Below, one piece after another: positions 1-4,046 of a stretch of 5,705 nucleotides of DNA. Numbering within the stretch: the first letter of the stretch is position 1; each line of letters opens with the position of its first letter. Source of the stretch: Flavobacterium psychrophilum (GTDB lineage Bacteria; Bacteroidota; Bacteroidia; Flavobacteriales; Flavobacteriaceae); assembly GCA_945897545.1 (NCBI GenBank), contig CAMDGJ010000183.1, positions 1 to 5,705 on the forward strand, written 5' to 3'. Made by a program: the position numbers and the translations under genes. Below the pieces are notes generated by a model that was given only the letters and a program-made list of their open reading frames with translations, had not been told where the DNA came from and made no database searches.

Positions 1-641
1 CCATAGTCGATGTCAGATACAGCGGTATTTTTACCACCATCATTCCAAACGGAAACGGAACCATCTCCTTGACCACTATCAAGAGCGATACCATCAATCA
101 CATACAAGGGCTGATTGTCACCTGTTACTGATGTAAGCCCTCGAATCACTACCCTAGTAGATCCCGTAGGAGTCCCCGATTTTACAATTTGAACGCCCGC
201 CGCTTTTCCCGATAGCGCATTTAAAAAATTGGTGGACCTAGCTTCTGTCATATCTTGGGTATCGATAGTTTGGGTAGCATAGGTTAAAGATTTTTTTTCT
301 CTTTTAATGCCTAAAGCGGTAACGACCACTTCTTCTAGTTGTTGTTGAGATTCTGACAAGGACACATTAATGGCATTGGTTTGATTATTAAAAATCATGT
401 TTTTAGAAGTATATCCTATGTAACTAAACACCAGAATTCCATTTTTAATTTTTCCGGTAGCTATTGAATAGTCTCCGTCAAAATTTGTAGTTGTTGCGGT
501 ATTTGAATCCTTAAGTACAACTGTTACACCTGGTATGCCTAAACCAGCTTTATCAACCACTTTACCTTTGATTATTTTATCCTGAGAAAAAATTAGGATT
601 GGAAACAAAAATAACAACAAACACCATTTAATTTTAATCAT
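1..641 (-). CDS. SusC-like TonB-dependent outer membrane receptor, N-terminal part (3' end outside window)
   Basis: Outer-membrane TonB-dependent transporter of the SusC/RagA class, which with a SusD lipoprotein imports oligosaccharides. 213 complete codons are visible with no in-frame stop, and the frame runs off position 1. Seen in order: signal peptide (residues 1-20, Lys-rich start, hydrophobic core, ending F-S-Q); a carboxypeptidase-regulatory-like domain (about 24-98, with GKVVD, GVTV, NFDGDYSI and SYIGY); a TonB-box-like stretch LEEVVVTALG (102-111); then the plug domain (from about 117, with LSGKAAGV, RVVIRGL and PLYVIDG). Full-length family members are usually about 1000 residues, so only about a fifth is here. 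I chose the ATG at 641 because it follows an A-rich stretch and gives a standard signal peptide. An in-frame ATG at 662 adds seven residues (MIKKINI) and cannot be excluded. The gene follows the beta-helix gene on the same strand but is separated by a strong hairpin, so it probably has its own promoter. I found no convincing TAnnTTTG element. Confidence 0.95.
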   Translation of the reverse strand, partial: MIKIKWCLLLFLFPILIFSQDKIIKGKVVDKAGLGIPGVTVVLKDSNTATTTNFDGDYSIATGKIKNGILVFSYIGYTSKNMIFNNQTNAINVSLSESQQQLEEVVVTALGIKREKKSLTYATQTIDTQDMTEARSTNFLNALSGKAAGVQIVKSGTPTGSTRVVIRGLTSVTGDNQPLYVIDGIALDSGQGDGSVSVWNDGGKNTAVSDIDY

Positions 642-728
642 AATATTTATTTTTTTAATCATAGTGATATTTTAATAACTAAGTAACAAACCTCTACGTG
701 TCGTGTTTTAAATCAGAATAAATAAAAT

Positions 729-752
729 AATAGCTTGATTTTGAAGGCTATT
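729..752 (-). promoter_or_regulatory. Hairpin with U-rich 3' flank in the leader of the SusC gene
   Basis: On the minus strand AATAGCCTT pairs with AAGCTATT (8 bp with one bulged base) around a 7-nt loop, and ATTTTATTTATT follows directly. This has the shape of a weak intrinsic terminator. It lies about 90 bp upstream of the receptor start and after the main hairpin at 833-868. It could be a second terminator for the beta-helix transcript or an attenuator in the receptor leader. A chance AT-rich fold is also possible. Confidence 0.3.
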
Positions 753-767
753 GACATTCTTACACCT

Positions 768-799
768 TTTGACTTTACGACTTTAAAACTTTTCGACTT
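768..799. repeat. Four degenerate 8-bp tandem units (consensus TWNRACTT)
   Basis: On the plus strand the units are TTTGACTT (768-775), TACGACTT (776-783), TAAAACTT (784-791) and TTCGACTT (792-799). A possible fifth, more decayed unit TTACACCT lies at 760-767. Each unit keeps ACTT at its end with no spacer. The array sits between the terminator hairpin of the beta-helix gene and the start of the SusC-like gene. It may be a decayed microsatellite-like intergenic repeat or a series of regulator sites; nothing in the sequence decides between these. Confidence 0.6.
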
Positions 800-832
800 A
801 CTTATTAAGATATCATTTACAAGTTACTATTG

Positions 833-868
833 ACAAGACAGGGTTTAGAACACTAAACCCTGTTTTGT
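833..868 (-). terminator. Strong inverted repeat, probable terminator of the beta-helix gene
   Basis: ACAGGGTTTAG (838-848) and CTAAACCCTGT (853-863) are a perfect 11-bp inverted repeat around a 4-nt loop. The pairing extends outward to 833-868, giving 16 positions with one mismatch (A opposite C in the minus-strand RNA). It starts 20 bp after the stop codon of the beta-helix gene. Read on the minus strand it lacks a clean U-run afterwards. On the plus strand TTTTGTAAATT follows, but no plus-strand gene ends here. Its position and strength support a terminator or 3'-end stabilising hairpin. Confidence 0.75.
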
Positions 869-888
869 AAATTACTTAATTTATCTAT

Positions 889-2322
889 TTAATTAATTAC
901 CAACTTTTTAGCAATATTTTTATTTTCTGAACATTTAGCAACTAGAATATAAATTCCGGATTGCAAAGCACTTGAATTGATATTTTCCTCTTTGCTCGTG
1001 TTTTTAAGTGAAATTACTTTACTGCCCATTAAATTATAGATTTCTAAAGAAACTGAATCATCATTGGAACGAAGTACTTTTAGGTTTTTTGTTTTAGCAT
1101 TGTAAGAAACAGAAAAATTAGCCGCAAATTCATTGTCTTTTAAAGATAATGAAGAACCCAAAGTAAATCCGGATTCCCATGCACCAACGTCATTACCATC
1201 AGAATCAAAATCTATAGGACTGTTTGTCCCTACTGCTACATTGTCATAAATCACTTTTCCTAGCGTAGCATCAAATCTCAAATTAGAAGAGGTTAAATTA
1301 GCAGCAGCGAGTGGGTCAAGACCGCCTTTTACAAATGAAATAAAATTTGTTCTAGAATCTATATTACTAGTTATCCACTGCCCTATAGAATTTGAAAAAG
1401 ATTGTGTTCCATTCGGCGAACTACCCCAGTCTGATGGACCACCTAGGGTACCATCAATATTTTTAACTTTATTATTATAAAATAAAGAATTTTTTATGGA
1501 CGTATTCCCATGATCTGTTCGTATTGTACCATAATCTTGGTTGGGATGTCCTATATTATTTTCAAAAAAGGTACAATGATCTATAGTAACAACAGTAGCA
1601 GCAGTATTAACATATAAAGCACCAGCACCAAATGCTCCATTTGTTGTTGATGTACTGTTTTTATAAAAAGTACAACCATTTATGGTAACATTAGCACCAG
1701 CAATAACAGAAATAGCACCCCCATTTTGTAGAGCTTGATTTTCTTTAAACAAGCAATTCGTAATAGTTACAGTAGAAACTTCCACGCGAAGAGCACCACC
1801 ACCTTGTGTAACGGATGATGCCAAGGAATTACCTTCAAACCTACAATTTTCAAAAGTTACATTAACACTCGGCTGATTAGTAAAGAATACACCACCGCCT
1901 GGTCCTGTAGAATTAGTCGCCCCAGTAAAAGTAATGTTTTTAAAAGTTACATCTTGTCCTGCAGAAGCAGCGTTGATTGTAAACATTCTTACAGTACCAG
2001 CAGTACCAGTTAGAGTTGATCCTCCCAAATCACCTTCTATGGTGTATTGAAAATTTTTATTGATTGATTCTCCTCCAGGTGTTGTACTTGTTAAACTTAA
2101 ATTTTGAGATCCAGCAGCAACAGTTCCCACAACCCTTAATACATCGCCTGCTGAATTTATATCAAGTAGAGCTATAGCAAAACTGTCATAAGCAGTAGCT
2201 TCACTTAAACCATCTTTAGTAAGTCTGTCACTGGGAGCAGCAACCCATACTGTTTCTTGAGAATACAAACTGCACGCTAATAAAAGCGTAAGGAAGGATG
2301 TAAAAAATGTAATTTTTTTCAT
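889..2322 (-). CDS. Secreted right-handed beta-helix protein with Pmp-like rungs and T9SS-type C-terminal tail
   Basis: Predicted extracellular or cell-surface protein of 477 residues; its enzymatic activity, if any, is unknown. Seen in order: signal peptide 1-22 (MKK, hydrophobic core, ending LYSQ); a parallel beta-helix at about 90-290; and a divergent T9SS type A-like tail (about 397-477, with the core SLEIYNLMGSKV and ending SGIYIL..KKLVIN). The helix shows six recognisable rungs: VTFKNITF at 125, VTFENCRFEGN at 155, VTITNCLFKEN at 185, VTINGCTFYKN at 212, VTIDHCTFFEN at 245 and TSIKNSLFYNN at 274. Glycine turns such as GGGVFF, GGGALRV, GGAISV and GAGALYV lie between them. The GGA and FxxN pairs resemble chlamydial Pmp-type repeats. 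SPIDFDSDGNDVGAWE (368-383) resembles the C-terminal motif of 'choice-of-anchor Q' beta-helix proteins. No polysaccharide-lyase catalytic motif is evident. The tail lacks the usual YPNP motif. L-L-A-C at 14-17 resembles a lipobox, but a signal peptidase I site after YSQ is equally likely. The neighbouring glycosidases and SusC gene suggest glycan binding or cleavage; this is inference. Confidence 0.9.
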   Translation of the reverse strand: MKKITFFTSFLTLLLACSLYSQETVWVAAPSDRLTKDGLSEATAYDSFAIALLDINSAGDVLRVVGTVAAGSQNLSLTSTTPGGESINKNFQYTIEGDLGGSTLTGTAGTVRMFTINAASAGQDVTFKNITFTGATNSTGPGGGVFFTNQPSVNVTFENCRFEGNSLASSVTQGGGALRVEVSTVTITNCLFKENQALQNGGAISVIAGANVTINGCTFYKNSTSTTNGAFGAGALYVNTAATVVTIDHCTFFENNIGHPNQDYGTIRTDHGNTSIKNSLFYNNKVKNIDGTLGGPSDWGSSPNGTQSFSNSIGQWITSNIDSRTNFISFVKGGLDPLAAANLTSSNLRFDATLGKVIYDNVAVGTNSPIDFDSDGNDVGAWESGFTLGSSLSLKDNEFAANFSVSYNAKTKNLKVLRSNDDSVSLEIYNLMGSKVISLKNTSKEENINSSALQSGIYILVAKCSENKNIAKKLVIN

Positions 2323-2343
2323 AATTGTTTTTTTTAGTTAATT

Positions 2344-2433
2344 ATATAGTTAGAAGTTTATTGTACAAATTAAACGAGTAAACATTAATTATTCATTAAT
2401 TTTTGATTAATTTCTAACTATATTAATCAAAAA
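2344..2433. repeat. Nested inverted repeats upstream of the beta-helix gene
   Basis: Two overlapping perfect inverted repeats of 12 bp are visible. TTTTTGATTAAT (2400-2411) pairs with ATTAATCAAAAA (2422-2433) around 10 nt. ATATAGTTAGAA (2344-2355) pairs with TTCTAACTATAT (2412-2423) across 56 nt. Because they share 2422-2423 and the loop of the first, the two folds are mutually exclusive. The region also holds TTAATTTG (minus strand, 2366-2373), one mismatch from the Bacteroidota -7 element TAnnTTTG. No matching -33 element was found. This is probably the promoter/operator region of the beta-helix gene. The very high AT content raises the chance of coincidental pairing. Confidence 0.4.
2383..2415. 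repeat. Three 11-bp tandem repeats in the probable promoter of the beta-helix gene
   Basis: On the plus strand the units are CATTAATTATT (2383-2393), CATTAATTTTT (2394-2404) and GATTAATTTCT (2405-2415), all sharing ATTAATT without spacers. The period is close to one DNA helical turn. They lie 61-93 bp upstream of the ATG at 2322 and just upstream of a candidate -7 element at 2366-2373. That would suit an activator binding one face of the helix near the -35 region. The regulatory role is inferred; the repeat itself is plain in the sequence. Confidence 0.5.
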
Positions 2434-2705
2434 AAAGTAAATCAATAAAAAATAGTCTGTTTTTTCAGACACCTGCTTTTATGGTTCTACCGGAAATGTT
2501 GTGAAAGTTAGTTTTTTTTTCGAACCATTAAGGAAGTTAAGAAACATAAAGTAAACGCCAAAACTTAAATCCCTTATTTTTCTTAAAGGTTAAAATCTTT
2601 GTGAATTTTACTTTAAATACTTTAATTTTCACACAAATACCAGAAGAATAAAAATAGAACAACCGTAACAGGGAAAAGTAAAAAAACACAAATTAATTAC
2701 CAATA
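2434..2705. other. AT-rich intergenic region without a gene
   Basis: No credible coding frame is seen on either strand. It is the distal part of the 383-bp gap between the compact glycosidase gene and the beta-helix gene. It contains a weak terminator-like hairpin (2444-2470), a T9 run at 2512-2520 and degenerate TTAAG-type words between about 2525 and 2595. It also has an imperfect hairpin with TTTGTGAA (2598-2605) opposite TTCACACAAA (2628-2637), 69 bp past the glycosidase stop. The degenerate words look like a decayed intergenic repeat, but no complete unit can be defined. Confidence 0.5.
2444..2470 (-). terminator. Weak intrinsic-terminator-like hairpin
   Basis: On the minus strand GTCTG (2470-2466) pairs with CAGAC (2459-2455) around an A6 loop and is followed at once by TATTTTTTATT. 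The stem is only 5 bp, but the U-tract is in the right place. It lies about 236 bp downstream of the stop of the compact glycosidase gene and 120 bp upstream of the beta-helix start. It could end the glycosidase transcript before the beta-helix promoter. Confidence 0.35.
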
Positions 2706-4001
2706 TTACTTTCTAAGTGGCATTTCTTGTTGTAGCGGAATTTCTCTTCGCAGCATTTTGGCTGCTTGTCCCGTTAGCCATAAATAATGATCTGAAGGGA
2801 GTCCGCCATTACTAACAAAATGGGATTGATCACTATTGGGAGGTGTATTCGAAACTTTAAATATGGCGGTGCCTTCATCAATTTCATCAAACATGGCTAC
2901 ATAAATCATTTTGGCTCCAGCCTCAATGGAAGCGGTCATTTGATCCCAATAAAACTTACCCCCTAATCTTGGGATAGCATCATAAGCTGTATATCGGGCT
3001 AGTTCTGGTTTGGCTAGAGATAAATTTCGCCAACTAAACCCCGGACAAATTACTGGGACGTAATCAATACCCTGATCCTTTGTCCATTTTATATCCTGTA
3101 TGATATGATCTCTTAAATGATCTTTTATGTTGTGAACCAATGGGGTAAATCGTTGCACCATCCAAGGCATAACAATATCTACAGAGGCAATGACCTCATG
3201 CAAATAAGGATCAGGAAGACAATCTTTATTTAATTCTCTAAAATAAGTGGGAACACCCAATAAAACAGAACACCCACCATAAACAGGATCGTTTTTAAGA
3301 AAATCTATTAAAACATTAACACCTATTTTTCTTGTTTCATAAGGACGGTCGGGAAATCCAACCCCCCAAATAGCCACTAATGGTTTGCCATTATGAAAAA
3401 GATAATTTTGATTTTTTCCTTGATTGGTGATTTTAAGTTGATCCACCAGCATCTTCCAATCTTCAATTATGGCAGAACAATCTTCCCCTTTTGATTTTAA
3501 ACCCGATAAATCATACATCACGGCGATAGCCCTAGTATTATCATTTGCGGCCTGCAAAGCATTTTTAAGAATTATATCTTGGGGTTTATTAAGTTCTTTA
3601 TTCGCTCTTGCAACTCCAAAAAAACGTTGCATAAAAACCCCATCTATACCATATTCCTTCATCCATTTAAAATGCAAATCAGTAGTGCTTTTGTCATAAG
3701 AACTAAAAACAGTTGCATTTTCGCCATTTGGATAGGTAAATGAAGTAGTATATGTTTTTTTATATTCGGAAACATCCGGCCAAACATCAATAGTAACATT
3801 TTGAAAATCAAATTTCCCCTCTTTACCATAATGCACCCAGCCTTTTCCTGAGCCATCCTCTGGAGTACGAAACCAGCCTTGATATCCAGCCATAACTAAC
3901 CCTTTATAGGAAGGATAATTGCCAGGCAATCCATGTTTTGATTGGGAATAACCACAATAAAATAATAAAAAAAGAAAAAAAGAAAAATTAAAATGTTTCA
4001 T
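2706..4001 (-). CDS. Glycoside hydrolase family 71/99-like protein, compact single-domain paralogue
   Basis: Predicted exported glycosidase of 431 residues, a normal length for one GH71/99-like barrel. Seen: N-terminal signal peptide (1-19 or 20, ending CGYSQ; Tyr before Cys16 argues against a lipobox), then conserved blocks in order. These are GYQGWF (39-44), WPDVSEY (74-80), GIDGVFMQRF (118-127), AVMYDLSG (160-167), AIWGVGF (210-216), PWMVQRF (279-285), DYVPVICPGFSWRNL (313-327), GGKFYWDQ (347-354) and IYVAMFDEIDEGTA (366-379). In characterised GH99 enzymes the catalytic pair lies in a NEWHEGT motif. Here FDEIDEGT places Glu373 and Glu376 with the same three-residue spacing, so these are the proposed catalytic residues. 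There is no T9SS tail and no binding domain; the protein ends soon after the barrel, so it is probably periplasmic. It lies 45 bp downstream of a paralogous enzyme gene with no visible terminator between, so the two are likely one operon. The start follows an A/T-rich leader without Shine-Dalgarno. Databases sometimes label relatives 'xylosidase/arabinosidase'. The substrate is not determinable; GH99 and GH71 relatives cut alpha-mannan and alpha-1,3-glucan. Confidence 0.88.
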   Translation of the reverse strand: MKHFNFSFFLFLLFYCGYSQSKHGLPGNYPSYKGLVMAGYQGWFRTPEDGSGKGWVHYGKEGKFDFQNVTIDVWPDVSEYKKTYTTSFTYPNGENATVFSSYDKSTTDLHFKWMKEYGIDGVFMQRFFGVARANKELNKPQDIILKNALQAANDNTRAIAVMYDLSGLKSKGEDCSAIIEDWKMLVDQLKITNQGKNQNYLFHNGKPLVAIWGVGFPDRPYETRKIGVNVLIDFLKNDPVYGGCSVLLGVPTYFRELNKDCLPDPYLHEVIASVDIVMPWMVQRFTPLVHNIKDHLRDHIIQDIKWTKDQGIDYVPVICPGFSWRNLSLAKPELARYTAYDAIPRLGGKFYWDQMTASIEAGAKMIYVAMFDEIDEGTAIFKVSNTPPNSDQSHFVSNGGLPSDHYLWLTGQAAKMLRREIPLQQEMPLRK

Positions 4002-4046
4002 AATGTCAAAATGTATTTAGTTGATAACCGTCATTCCGTTTAAAAT

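Noticed and set aside
687..694. GAGGTTTG (minus strand) as the -7 element of the SusC gene
   Set aside because: It mismatches TAnnTTTG at the second base and the first T, and no TTTG-like -33 element lies at the right distance. Too weak to annotate.
2356..2375. Imperfect palindrome centred on TTGTACAA
   Set aside because: The arms GTTTA and TAAAC are offset by two bases and the core is only 8 bp. Not distinguishable from chance in this AT-rich stretch.
2691..2703. 13-bp direct repeat AATTAATTACCAA shared with 891-903, possibly a target-site duplication
   Set aside because: The copy at 891-903 overlaps the last codons of the beta-helix gene (LVIN and stop). The word is AT-rich, there are no flanking terminal inverted repeats and no transposase lies between the copies.
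3469..3699. Plus-strand 76-codon open frame inside the compact glycosidase gene
   Set aside because: It lies wholly antisense to a gene with clear family motifs. Its translation has no recognisable features and no start context of its own.
3659..3856. Minus-strand 65-codon open frame in another frame of the compact glycosidase gene
   Set aside because: It overlaps the conserved N-terminal part of the real enzyme. The translation looks like a shadow, and the real frame explains the sequence.
4002..4046. TACATTTTG (minus strand) before the compact glycosidase as a TAnnTTTG promoter element
   Set aside because: It has an extra base in the spacer and ends only about 7 nt before the ATG, leaving no room for a leader. 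Co-transcription with the gene upstream is simpler.
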